Source: Oligoflexia bacterium (GTDB lineage: Bacteria; Bdellovibrionota_G; JALEGL01). Taken from it: a stretch of 39,685 bases of DNA. The stretch is from NCBI GenBank assembly GCA_035326705.1, contig DAOLES010000009.1:1-39685 (forward strand), written 5' to 3'. This document shows positions 25,842 to 33,370 of this stretch, in pieces (the stretch's first letter is position 1; each line of letters starts with the position of its first letter). The translations under genes were made by a program, and so were the position numbers. The notes beneath the pieces were generated by a model. That model had not been told where the DNA came from, made no database searches, and was given only the letters and a program-made list of their open reading frames with translations.

Positions 25842-26528
25842 ATGAATATTGTATGTATCCCCGGTTTAGGCGCTAACGCACTGGTATTTAAACCCCAGCA
25901 AGCTTATTTTGCACAGCGTTTGTACATCCCGGATTTTTTAAAGCCCAAAAGCCAAGAAAGCTTGGAAGCTTACAGTTTGCGTTGGGCCAAGCAGATCAAA
26001 AGCAATTTGAGACAGCCGTATGTTTTGCTAGGGATGTCCTTAGGCGGCATGCTGGCCCAAGAAATGGCACAATACCTTGATGCTAAAGCTTTGATTTTAT
26101 TAGGAAGTTTGCAAAATCCTATGCCCAAACAGCACTTGCATCAATGGGGTGAAAAAATAGGCCAAGCTTTACCAAACCCTATTTTAAAAATGATCCGCTA
26201 TTGTTCCCCGCATTGGGTTGCATGGTTTGAGGGTTTATCCCAAGAACACAAGCATTTATTGCAGCACATGTCGCGGCAAATAGAAATAGATTTTTATAAA
26301 TGGCAGGCGCAAGCGGCAGCGGCGTGGATTAAAACAGGCTTTCAAGGTGAATATCCATGTCCTGTATTTAGAGCACATGGAGGAAGAGATACGGTTGTTT
26401 ATTTGGATAAAGAGCTTGGTCCAGAGGATCTTTTTCTTCCCAAAGCCCGGCATTTAATTAACTTAAGCCATGCCCAACAAATCAATGCTTATATTGAGCA
26501 GTGTATTGAGAAAGTTCAAGAGCCATAA
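25842..26528 (+). CDS. alpha/beta-fold hydrolase
   Basis: 228 aa from ATG 25842 (ATG 25827 in frame is possible; the open frame further upstream runs over grpE and is unlikely). The oxyanion-side motif IPGLGANALVF opens the protein. The nucleophile is S66 in GMSLGG, the acid D183 in GGRDTVV, and the general base H210 in NLSHAQQ: a complete catalytic triad in a small enzyme without a lid insert. It could be an esterase of the BioH/YheT size class; the substrate is unknown. It is followed by glutathione synthetase after 22 bp on the same strand. Confidence 0.85.
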   Translation: MNIVCIPGLGANALVFKPQQAYFAQRLYIPDFLKPKSQESLEAYSLRWAKQIKSNLRQPYVLLGMSLGGMLAQEMAQYLDAKALILLGSLQNPMPKQHLHQWGEKIGQALPNPILKMIRYCSPHWVAWFEGLSQEHKHLLQHMSRQIEIDFYKWQAQAAAAWIKTGFQGEYPCPVFRAHGGRDTVVYLDKELGPEDLFLPKARHLINLSHAQQINAYIEQCIEKVQEP

Positions 26529-26550
26529 AAAATAAGGTAAGTTAAAAATT

Positions 26551-27483
26551 ATGAAAAAAATGTTAGTGGTGATGGACCCCATAGAAACAATCAACCCAAA
26601 GAAAGACACCAGCCTTGCCTTAATGCTGGAAGCACAAAAACAGGGCTTTACAGTTTTTTATGCTTTGTCTTCAGATCTTTTGGTCATCAGTGGCCAAGCT
26701 AAAGTCATGGGCAAGAAAGTCAAAGTTTATGCAGATGAACAGCATTGGTTTGCAGCTGAACAAGAACAGTTGATGCCCATCACAGCCTTTGATTGTATTT
26801 TAATGCGCGTTGATCCACCCTTTAACATGGAATACATCTATGCCACCTATGTTTTGGATATGGCCAAAGATCAAGGTGTAAAAGTGATCAATGATCCTCA
26901 GAGTTTACGGGACTGTAATGAAAAAATGTTCATTCAGTGGTTTCCAAAATATATTGCACCAACGTTAGTCACTAAAAATAAAGAGGCGCTTTTTGCATTT
27001 GTTAAAGAGCAGGGCAAAACAGTGGTTAAACCAATGGACAGTATGGGCGGACAAGGCATTGATATTGTAGACCAAGATAAAACTGGTTTTGAAACTATTC
27101 TTGCACAAGCAACACAAAACTTTAGCCAAACCGTCATGCTGCAGAAATATCTGCCACAAATCAAAGATGGGGATAAGCGGATTTTTATTGTGCATGGCGA
27201 AGTGATTCCTTATGTTCTTGGACGATTTCCAAAAGCAGGATCTTTTAAGGCTAACTTGGCGGCAGGCGGCAAGGGCGTGGCCATGCCAATCAGCAATGAA
27301 AACTTAAAGTTATGCAAGAGCGTAGCACCTGAATTGAAAAAAAGGGGCTTGTTGTTTGTGGGGATGGATATCATTGGCAATCATATTACAGAGATCAATG
27401 TGACCAGCCCAACCGGCAGCAAAGAGATTGAAGCGGCTTTTTCGCAAGCTAAAATTATAGAAAAATTTATTCAAGCTATTTAG
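26551..27483 (+). CDS. gshB: glutathione synthetase
   Basis: 310 aa, matching bacterial GshB (about 315). It joins gamma-glutamylcysteine and glycine with ATP. Diagnostic blocks are MRVDPPFNMEYIYATYVLD (about 90), VINDPQSLRDCNEKMF (about 112), the ATP-grasp lysine strand VVKPMDSMGGQGID (about 154) and the metal-binding GDKRIFIVHGEV plus EINVTSPTG near the end. No gshA is present in the window, so the first step must be encoded elsewhere. Confidence 0.96.
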   Translation: MKKMLVVMDPIETINPKKDTSLALMLEAQKQGFTVFYALSSDLLVISGQAKVMGKKVKVYADEQHWFAAEQEQLMPITAFDCILMRVDPPFNMEYIYATYVLDMAKDQGVKVINDPQSLRDCNEKMFIQWFPKYIAPTLVTKNKEALFAFVKEQGKTVVKPMDSMGGQGIDIVDQDKTGFETILAQATQNFSQTVMLQKYLPQIKDGDKRIFIVHGEVIPYVLGRFPKAGSFKANLAAGGKGVAMPISNENLKLCKSVAPELKKRGLLFVGMDIIGNHITEINVTSPTGSKEIEAAFSQAKIIEKFIQAI

Positions 27484-27531
27484 GTGGCTCAAACCCCAGA
27501 GTTTTATTGTTAAGACTAAAATAGCGTTGTT

Positions 27532-27963
27532 TCACAGGTACATGTAAAAAGTAACCAGTGTTTTAAACGGTTTATTCCTTGGGCTGAGCTTAAATTGAAT
27601 ATAGTTTTTGTATTGATCAACCATTGTAAAAAGATCAAACTCAATATCTGTAAAATTAATCGTTTCCCCATGCCAAGTTTTATAAAGGCCATTTGCTTTT
27701 GAAAAATCCATGATCAATGCCTGCTCAGTTTGTTCAAGGACACATTGAGAAAATGAATTGAGGGTTAATTGGATTCTTCTGGGCCAGCCAGTGTAATAAG
27801 CTGAAAATGAAAAATCTTTGCCGTTGAGTGTAAAAGACTGTTGCAAAAAACAAGAGGCTTTGGTTCTACATTGATGATGATAAATAAGCTGTTGAGCATA
27901 GCTGAGCATATTAAAACAACTGAGCAATAAAAAAATTAAACTTAAACTAAGACAAGGGCGCAA
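27532..27963 (-). CDS. small secreted protein of unknown function
   Basis: 143 aa from TTG 27963, chosen because it leads straight into a signal peptide (LRPCLSLSLIFLLLSCFNMLSYA|QQ); the frame stays open to ATG 28047, deep inside tnaA. The mature domain has three Cys (CRTKASC and QCVLEQTE) and a beta-rich look (FTLNGKDFSFSAYYTGWPRRIQLTLNSFS). It overlaps the tryptophanase stop by 17 nt, so it is likely translated by coupling. I recognise no family. The lack of a ribosome binding site makes the exact start uncertain. Confidence 0.6.
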   Translation of the reverse strand: MRPCLSLSLIFLLLSCFNMLSYAQQLIYHHQCRTKASCFLQQSFTLNGKDFSFSAYYTGWPRRIQLTLNSFSQCVLEQTEQALIMDFSKANGLYKTWHGETINFTDIEFDLFTMVDQYKNYIQFKLSPRNKPFKTLVTFYMYL

Positions 27964-29326
27964 GCTTGGCAGAAAAATGCCTGAGGCTTTTGGCTTGTTC
28001 AGTAATGGTATAGCCCTGCAAGCTATTTTTTTGTTTAACCAATTCATGGGCTACTTCTATAACATAATCCACATGGCTTTGGGTATACATTCTTCTGGGT
28101 ATGGCCAAGCGCACCAATTCCATGGGGGCTGGGGTGTCTATACCCGTTTTAGGATTGGGTCGGCCAAACATCAAGGTACCAATTTCTACGCCACGGATTC
28201 CGCCTAATATGTAGAGTGCATTGGCTACGGATTGGGCGGGTAAATGATGTGCTGGAATCTCAGGTAAAAATGCTTTGGCATCAATATAGACCGCATGACC
28301 ACCAGTGGGTTCAACAATAGGAATACCAGCCGCTTTTAATCCATTGCCCAAGTATTGAGTAGATTGAATCCGATACTGTAAATAGTCTTCTTCTAAAACT
28401 TCTTTTAAGCCTTGCGCTAAAGCCCCTAAATCACGGCCAGATAAACCACCATAGGTGGGAAAGCCTTCGGTTAAAATTTCCAGTTCTTGAAATTTTTCAG
28501 CCAAGCTATCATCATTGCAGGTCAAAAATCCCCCCATGTTGACCATGCCATCTTTTTTAGCGCTCATGGTACAGCCATCAGCATAGGAAAACATTTCTTT
28601 GGCAATGGCCTCTATGCTTTTGTTGGCATAGCCTTCTTCACGCAGTTTAATAAAATAAGCATTTTCAGCAAAACGGCAGGCATCCAAAAACAAAGGGATG
28701 TTGTATTGTGTACACACGGCTCTTACTTCTTTAATGTTTTGCATGGATACCGGTTGGCCACCACCACTGTTGTTGGTAACAGTGAGCATGCATAAAGGTA
28801 TTTTATCTGCACCGGTTTCATCAATGAATTGCTTTAATTTTTCAACATCCATATTGCCTTTAAAGGGGGCATAAGTGCGGGTATCTTTAGAACTTTCAGG
28901 CATAAGATCTACAGCCGTTGTATGGGTATGTTCAATGTTAGCCCGAGTGGTATCAAAATGTGTGTTGTTGGGAATAAATTTATCTGGACCGCCAATAACG
29001 GAAAATAAAATTCTTTCTGCAGCACGTCCTTGATGGGTAGGAAAAATATGCTTAAAACCCGTTAAGTCAGAGACCACTTTTTCAAATGCATAGTAAGAAC
29101 GACTACCAGCATAAGATTCATCACCCTCCATCATGGCTGCCCACTGTGCCGAAGACATGGCACCGGTGCCGCTATCGGTAAGAAAATCAATCATAACATC
29201 TTCAGCTTTAATCAAAAATAAATTGTAATGGGCGTTTTTTAAAATGCTTTGCCGTTGTGCTTGCGTGGTCATTTTAATGGGTTCAATGGTTTTGATTCTA
29301 AACGGCTCTATGATGGTTTTGTACAT
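27947..29326 (-). CDS. tnaA: tryptophanase (tryptophan indole-lyase)
   Basis: 459 aa PLP beta-eliminating lyase, in the TnaA/tyrosine phenol-lyase family (EPFRIKTIEPI, FLTDSGTGAMS, YAGSRSYYAFE, FPTHQGRAAE, the PLP lysine in TMSAKKDGMVNMGG, EGFPTYGGLSGRD). Tyrosine phenol-lyase has Arg at the substrate-OH position in MERG; here the motif is VEIG, as in tryptophanase, so indole, pyruvate and ammonia from tryptophan is the favoured reaction. Some positions (for example FSYADGCTMS, EPTGGHAV) resemble tyrosine phenol-lyase, so specificity is not certain. No tnaC-type leader peptide is possible in the 28 bp upstream. Confidence 0.85.
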   Translation of the reverse strand: MYKTIIEPFRIKTIEPIKMTTQAQRQSILKNAHYNLFLIKAEDVMIDFLTDSGTGAMSSAQWAAMMEGDESYAGSRSYYAFEKVVSDLTGFKHIFPTHQGRAAERILFSVIGGPDKFIPNNTHFDTTRANIEHTHTTAVDLMPESSKDTRTYAPFKGNMDVEKLKQFIDETGADKIPLCMLTVTNNSGGGQPVSMQNIKEVRAVCTQYNIPLFLDACRFAENAYFIKLREEGYANKSIEAIAKEMFSYADGCTMSAKKDGMVNMGGFLTCNDDSLAEKFQELEILTEGFPTYGGLSGRDLGALAQGLKEVLEEDYLQYRIQSTQYLGNGLKAAGIPIVEPTGGHAVYIDAKAFLPEIPAHHLPAQSVANALYILGGIRGVEIGTLMFGRPNPKTGIDTPAPMELVRLAIPRRMYTQSHVDYVIEVAHELVKQKNSLQGYTITEQAKSLRHFSAKLAPLS

Positions 29327-29354
29327 AAGGGGCTACTCTTTCAAAAAGGATTAA

Positions 29355-29597
29355 TTATGGTTTATTTTTTTTATCCAATTTATTTTGTAAACTATCCAAT
29401 TGATCTTTGCTGTAAGCTTTCATTTTTTTAAATAAATGTTTAGCCCAGACAAATTCCAAAGACAAAACACCTAAGCCCACAGCAATGGTCACAAGACCTG
29501 GCCCCGGTAAAACAAGCAAGGCAATGCCAATAATAATAATGGTCAATCCTACAATAAAAACAATTAGTTTTTTTAAATGTGTATAAAGTGCCTGCAT
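29355..29597 (-). CDS. PGPGW-type small transmembrane protein
   Basis: 80 aa with two membrane helices joined by VLPGPGLVTIAVGLGVLSLEF, the signature of the PGPGW family (usually LPGPG-W...LGL..L). A basic cytoplasmic tail follows (HLFKKMKAYSKDQL). The function of the family is not established. It lies just upstream of tnaA on the same strand, 28 bp from its start. Confidence 0.85.
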   Translation of the reverse strand: MQALYTHLKKLIVFIVGLTIIIIGIALLVLPGPGLVTIAVGLGVLSLEFVWAKHLFKKMKAYSKDQLDSLQNKLDKKNKP

Positions 29598-29722
29598 CTC
29601 ATATCCAATGCATTATCTCTATCATAAAAATAACCATTTAAAAATAACAAGCTGTTTTAAAATAATCCGGTTTTGAATGGAGTTTTACACAAAAAATAAA
29701 GGGTGTTATTTAAAATCACATA

Positions 29723-30517
29723 ATGCAAAAAAATTTAGGAAAAACAGTAGTTGAGCATTTGCAAAACCATAAGTCCATCAGGTCATATGCAGATAAACCT
29801 ATTGATGATGATCTGTTGAATAGCATTTTGCTCAGTGGACAAAGGGCATCCAGTGCCGGGAACTTACAAAGTTGGTCAGTGATTGTCAGCAAAGATGCAA
29901 AGAAAAAACAGCAACTTTATGAAGCCCACTATCAACAAAGCATGGTTCTGCAAGCACCAGTGGTGCTTACCTTTTGTGCTGATTTTTACCGGACCATATC
30001 GTGGTTAAAAGCGCATCAAGCCAAACTTAGCTTTGATGATTTTGCCGGCTTTCTCACTGGCGCTGTGGATGCAGTCATAGCCGCACAAAATATTGCAGTT
30101 GCAGCAGAAGCGCATGGTTTGGGCATTTGTTATATGGGTACCACATTGTGGAGCAGTGATACAATTTGTAAAATTTTAAAAACACCTGATTATGTTATTC
30201 CTGTTACCAGTCTGGTGATGGGTTATCCCAATGAAGATATCAAAGAAGTACGCTACAGATTGCCTTTACAAGCAGTGGTTCATCAGGAAGAATATGTAAA
30301 ACGTTCAGACAAAGAAACACTAGACTTGTATGCTGAATTTGAAGAGCGTTCATGGAAAAGATACGGAGAATTTCCGGGCATGCTGGAGAAATTAGAAAAA
30401 GCCGGCATTAAAAAAGTAGCGGACTTTTACACCAGCGATTTAAAGTACTCAAAAGCACTGCATGTAAAAGCGTCTAAAATGCTCATGGCTTTACTTAAAG
30501 ATAAAAAATTTTGGTGA
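29723..30517 (+). CDS. nitroreductase-family FMN oxidoreductase (NfsA-like)
   Basis: 264 aa. The opening HLQNHKSIRSYADKPI holds the R-S-Y FMN-phosphate motif. The AVDAVIAAQNIAVAAEAHGLGICYMGT block and VIPVTSLVMGYP match NfsA/FRP-type reductases that use NAD(P)H. The C-terminus (EFEERSWKRYGEFPGMLEKLEKAG) is longer than in minimal nitroreductases. The natural substrate is unknown. It is convergent with the prenyl synthase gene, 7 bp away. Confidence 0.88.
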   Translation: MQKNLGKTVVEHLQNHKSIRSYADKPIDDDLLNSILLSGQRASSAGNLQSWSVIVSKDAKKKQQLYEAHYQQSMVLQAPVVLTFCADFYRTISWLKAHQAKLSFDDFAGFLTGAVDAVIAAQNIAVAAEAHGLGICYMGTTLWSSDTICKILKTPDYVIPVTSLVMGYPNEDIKEVRYRLPLQAVVHQEEYVKRSDKETLDLYAEFEERSWKRYGEFPGMLEKLEKAGIKKVADFYTSDLKYSKALHVKASKMLMALLKDKKFW

Positions 30518-30524
30518 AGTTTAA

Positions 30525-31505
30525 TTAAAGTTCTAAGGCAGCAAGTTTTTCATGTAGAGTATCTAAGGTTTGTGTGGTTTTTTTGAGTAATTCAATATCA
30601 AGATCTCTGACCCATGCAATTGCATGTTGGATGTCTTCACCAATGTTTTTAATAAGATGGGTTTTGTTATCTAAAGTGCATTGACATAGGCCTTCATACA
30701 TAAGCTCTAAACGTTGTGCAATATGATCGCAGCACAAGCTTACGGCTCCAGACTCTAAAAGGATATCTTGCACTTTTTTCAATTCAGTTGTGTTATGAAT
30801 GCCGCTATCAATGTGTTGCTTTAATGCATTCAACTGAGCATGTTGGCTTGTCAAAGCAATTAAAATAGGCAAGCTACAACCGGGCATGGCCCAATCTGGG
30901 TTGATGCTTTCATCAAAAGCGCCTCTTAAGTCATTGGATATTTGACCAACTTCTCCAAGGTTTTTGCCAATTGTGTACAATACCTCTATTTGGCTTTGAT
31001 CTGCTCCACCCAATAATCCACCCAGCTGCATGGCCGTTGCGCAAACATTGCCACTCTTTCCATGCACAATATCCCAATATTGATTCAAATCTAAGGGACT
31101 GCGGGTGGCCAGCTCTTGCGCACGTGCTTCTTTTAGCTTCATCTGATTTAAATGAAACATGACTTCTTGTTTTTGATGATCCGAAAAACTTGATTGATGG
31201 ATGAGTGTTTGTTGACGTGCTTGCAAGGCGGCAGCTAAATTGGCAACTCTTCCTGCTCCGTAGGTTTGCCAAATGCCTTTTTCATCCTTATCTAAGACAT
31301 CATCAATAAGGATACAGTTGATAATAAAGCACACAATGGCAGCTTCTATGGCTAAAGCTTCAATTTGAGTGTTAGCAGTACTTTCGTACGCAATTTTAAA
31401 TAAAGCAATGGTTCCTGGTTTTCTTTTGGCCAATATGTTTTCTAAATCAGGCCAAGCTTGAAGTTCAGAACAAGAAAGAATCTCTTTTATCAATGGGTCT
31501 AGCAT
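30525..31505 (-). CDS. ComQ-like polyprenyl synthase family protein
   Basis: 326 aa, all-helical class I isoprenoid synthase. The first aspartate-rich motif is D68-D69-V-L-D72 followed by KD. The second is degenerate: N191-D192-L-R-G-A-F-D198 in place of DDxxD. The family's GGKxxRP substrate motif near residue 30-45 is missing. Middle features YWDIVHGKSGNVCATAMQLGGLLGG (K150-S-G) and GQISNDL resemble ComQ of Bacillus (which also has DDxxDxD..W, K-C/S-G and a relaxed second motif), the enzyme that prenylates a Trp of the ComX peptide. The alternative is a short-chain prenyl diphosphate synthase. It sits right behind a 13-codon peptide gene ending in Trp and its stem-loop. No ribosome binding site before ATG 31505. 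Confidence 0.78.
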   Translation of the reverse strand: MLDPLIKEILSCSELQAWPDLENILAKRKPGTIALFKIAYESTANTQIEALAIEAAIVCFIINCILIDDVLDKDEKGIWQTYGAGRVANLAAALQARQQTLIHQSSFSDHQKQEVMFHLNQMKLKEARAQELATRSPLDLNQYWDIVHGKSGNVCATAMQLGGLLGGADQSQIEVLYTIGKNLGEVGQISNDLRGAFDESINPDWAMPGCSLPILIALTSQHAQLNALKQHIDSGIHNTTELKKVQDILLESGAVSLCCDHIAQRLELMYEGLCQCTLDNKTHLIKNIGEDIQHAIAWVRDLDIELLKKTTQTLDTLHEKLAALEL

Positions 31506-31530
31506 AAAGTTTATTAGCTGAAAGGAGTGT

Positions 31531-31585
31531 AAAAAACCAAAGGCCTCTTGACTTCAGAAATAAACTCAAATCAAGAGGCCTTTGG
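31531..31585 (-). terminator. strong stem-loop with T6 between peptide gene and ComQ-like gene
   Basis: Perfect 15-bp inverted repeat, CCAAAGGCCTCTTGA (31537-31551) and TCAAGAGGCCTTTGG (31571-31585), loop 19 nt. On the minus strand it is followed immediately by TTTTTT (complement of 31531-31536), about 25 nt before the ATG of the prenyl synthase. On the plus strand there is no T tract. It would give an abundant short peptide transcript with partial read-through into the enzyme gene, or act as an attenuator. Confidence 0.85.
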
Positions 31586-31600
31586 CTTAATTTAGAAATC

Positions 31601-31642
31601 CTACCAAGGTACATTTCTAAAAATATCTTTAGTAATTTTCAT
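31601..31642 (-). CDS. 13-residue peptide ending in Pro-Trp, candidate prenylated signal precursor
   Basis: ATG 31642 to TAG 31601 encodes MKITKDIFRNVPW. It is too short for gene finders. Support: a purine-rich ribosome binding site AAAGGCGG, with 6 nt to the ATG; a TTGACG-17-TATCAT promoter about 100 bp upstream; a strong intrinsic terminator 15 nt after the stop; and the next gene is a ComQ-like prenyl synthase. ComX peptides are modified on a tryptophan near their C-terminus; here Trp is the last residue, after Pro. Unlike ComX (about 55 aa) there is no long leader, and no ComP or exporter gene is nearby. The alternative is a regulatory leader peptide (ending Pro-Trp-stop, reminiscent of stalling peptides) that controls the downstream enzyme gene through the stem-loop. 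Confidence 0.55.
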   Translation of the reverse strand: MKITKDIFRNVPW

Positions 31643-31739
31643 AATTATCCGCCTTTCGTATAAACAAGCTACAACTAAAAAAACTTAATGTAAACACTTT
31701 TTTTATTAATAATTTTTATGATAATTTAAAATTATGTAA

Positions 31740-31768
31740 ATGATAAAATTATTAATTCTCTGCGTCAA
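31740..31768 (-). promoter_or_regulatory. sigma-70-like promoter of the peptide gene
   Basis: Minus strand: -35 TTGACG (31768-31763), 17-bp spacer, -10 TATCAT (31745-31740). The predicted start near 31733 leaves a 5' leader of about 90 nt, AT-rich, before the peptide ATG. Confidence 0.55.
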
Positions 31769-31920
31769 AAAATTGCACACAATGATACATAGAGTGACAT
31801 CAATATAAGCATCTAAAGGAAAACAACAGAGCAATAAAATAAAAATTAATGTTTAAATCCAATAGGCCAGTCAAATTGATCTACATCTGGCCAAGCAAGT
31901 GTTTTTGCTTTTCTAAAGAT
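31769..31920. other. intergenic region between the barrel gene and the peptide promoter
   Basis: Holds two small dyads just after the barrel gene stop: GGCCAG/CTGGCC (31865-31870, 31887-31892) and AAGCAA/TTGCTT (31893-31898, 31905-31910). They may end the homogentisate operon transcript, but they lack a good T tract. No other ORF supported. Confidence 0.3.
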
Positions 31921-32526
31921 TTAGTGTTGTAGATAAAATGTAGGCATATAGGGTGATTTTTGGAATGTTTTACGCCAGCCAAAACTTATACCGATTAAGC
32001 CAATCATTCCTTCCCCGACATCTTCCCCTTGGGTGTCTACATTAATTTCTACACCAAAGGCTAAATTAGGCCGGATAAAAAAGTTTTTGTTGTTGATAAA
32101 GGTATAGCCTATTTCTAAAGTGGGTTGAGCAACAATGATATCCGTATTCCCAGATGTTTCACTGGGCTGGTCCAAGTTGTTTTTCCAATCAACGCTATTG
32201 AACCAGATGTCGTTTCTTACCGTTGCATACCATTGGCTGATATGATTCTTTTTAAGATAATGCGTGTAATCTATAGAAAAACCAAAACCGTGACCACGCT
32301 CATTGTCTTGCACACCCAAGTTACCATGCCGTAAAAGGTTGTGTCCCAAACGTAAGCCAATTAAGCTTTGCAAACCAATACTTTTTTGCGCAGAAACAGT
32401 AGATATAAAGCCAGCAGGATACAACTGTCCATTAAGAGAAAAGTCCCAAAATGATTTTTCTCTTGCAAATAAACTGCTACAAAAAAATAACAGTGTAATA
32501 AAGAGTAGTTTATTGATCCAGCTCAT
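31921..32526 (-). CDS. putative outer-membrane beta-barrel protein coupled to the tyrosine catabolism operon
   Basis: 201 aa from ATG 32526, chosen because GGAGG lies 8 nt upstream and a clear signal peptide follows (WINKLLFITLLFFCSSLFA|RE). The frame extends to 32598 inside the flavin reductase gene, but without support. Mature strands such as FWDFSLNGQLYPAGF, GFGFSIDYTHYLKK, QWYATVRNDIWF, PTLEIGYTFINNKNFFIRPNLAFGVEI and IGLIGISFGWRKTF alternate as in an eight-stranded barrel. The start overlaps the upstream stop by 17 nt, so expression is coupled to the aromatic catabolism genes. Substrate uptake is a guess; no family recognised. Confidence 0.72.
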   Translation of the reverse strand: MSWINKLLFITLLFFCSSLFAREKSFWDFSLNGQLYPAGFISTVSAQKSIGLQSLIGLRLGHNLLRHGNLGVQDNERGHGFGFSIDYTHYLKKNHISQWYATVRNDIWFNSVDWKNNLDQPSETSGNTDIIVAQPTLEIGYTFINNKNFFIRPNLAFGVEINVDTQGEDVGEGMIGLIGISFGWRKTFQKSPYMPTFYLQH

Positions 32527-33358
32527 TGATAATCCTCCAAGCCAAATCGATATCATTGTTTGCAATGGCATTTGCAATCGTCTCATGGCAATTATCAAGC
32601 GTAAGGTTGTCTATCTTAAGATCCAATTTGTTTTGCGGTCTTTCTTGCACCGAGGCCAGTTGCCCCAGTTCATTGCCGGTTAAGATAGTGCTATTGCGGA
32701 TGAAGGCTGGTAAAGCATCAAAGCCAATACCCAAGCATCCTTTTTTAACTTTTAAAGTATATAAACTATCAGAATTAACATGAGTGTAGTACTCGCCGCC
32801 ATTGCGACCAATATGATTGATTTTAATTGGATCAGGAACATTGTTTTCATCCAGATAATCTTTATTTAAATGAAAACGCACAACTTCACATAAGATTAAA
32901 TTGCCAGAACCTTTTTGGCCTCCCAGATCAATCACTTGTTTCAGTTTGCATTCCATTTGAACAGGAGATTCCTGCACCCGTTTGGCCTTAACGCATTGTG
33001 AGTCCACGGGCGTAAAGCCACTTTTATTAAATTCATCAATATTTGTATCATACTCACCAGAGGCAAGGTTCATTTGGTATTGCATACTGTGGTTGACAAT
33101 ATTGACTACACACTCTTTGCTTTGAACAAGATTATTGTAGGTGTCTTTAAAGCTGCCATCTCTACCTCTACAGGTAGGAGAAAAACCAATGATAGGCGGG
33201 TTAAAACCAAAAACATTAAAAAATGAAAAGGGCGCTAGATTATTTTGCTCAGCCTTGTTGTAACTTGAAACCAAAGCAATAGGGCGAGGGGCTACGCTTG
33301 AGGTTAAAATTTTATAAATGTAAGTGGCTTCAAACTGTTTTGGATCTATGCTTAACAT
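32510..33358 (-). CDS. flavin reductase-like (FMN-binding split barrel) protein
   Basis: 282 aa. The N-terminal split-barrel domain (about 1-205) has APRPIALVSSYN, NLAPFSFFNVFGFNPPIIGFSP, ECVVNIVNHSM and LILCEVVRFHL, typical of the DIM6/flavin reductase-like family. An extra C-terminal helical part (about 215-282) is present. It probably binds FMN or reduces flavin. Placed 12 bp after the FAH gene, it appears to belong to the homogentisate operon, but no step of the pathway needs it, so its role is open. Confidence 0.85.
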   Translation of the reverse strand: MLSIDPKQFEATYIYKILTSSVAPRPIALVSSYNKAEQNNLAPFSFFNVFGFNPPIIGFSPTCRGRDGSFKDTYNNLVQSKECVVNIVNHSMQYQMNLASGEYDTNIDEFNKSGFTPVDSQCVKAKRVQESPVQMECKLKQVIDLGGQKGSGNLILCEVVRFHLNKDYLDENNVPDPIKINHIGRNGGEYYTHVNSDSLYTLKVKKGCLGIGFDALPAFIRNSTILTGNELGQLASVQERPQNKLDLKIDNLTLDNCHETIANAIANNDIDLAWRIINELDQ

Positions 33359-33370
33359 GGTTTAAAAATC

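Noticed and set aside
28487..28795. 102-codon plus-strand ORF antisense to tnaA
   Set aside because: Shadow of the strongly conserved tryptophanase coding region.
32303..32683. 126-codon plus-strand ORF antisense to the barrel and flavin reductase genes
   Set aside because: Overlaps two supported genes with a signal peptide, ribosome binding site and family motifs on the opposite strand.
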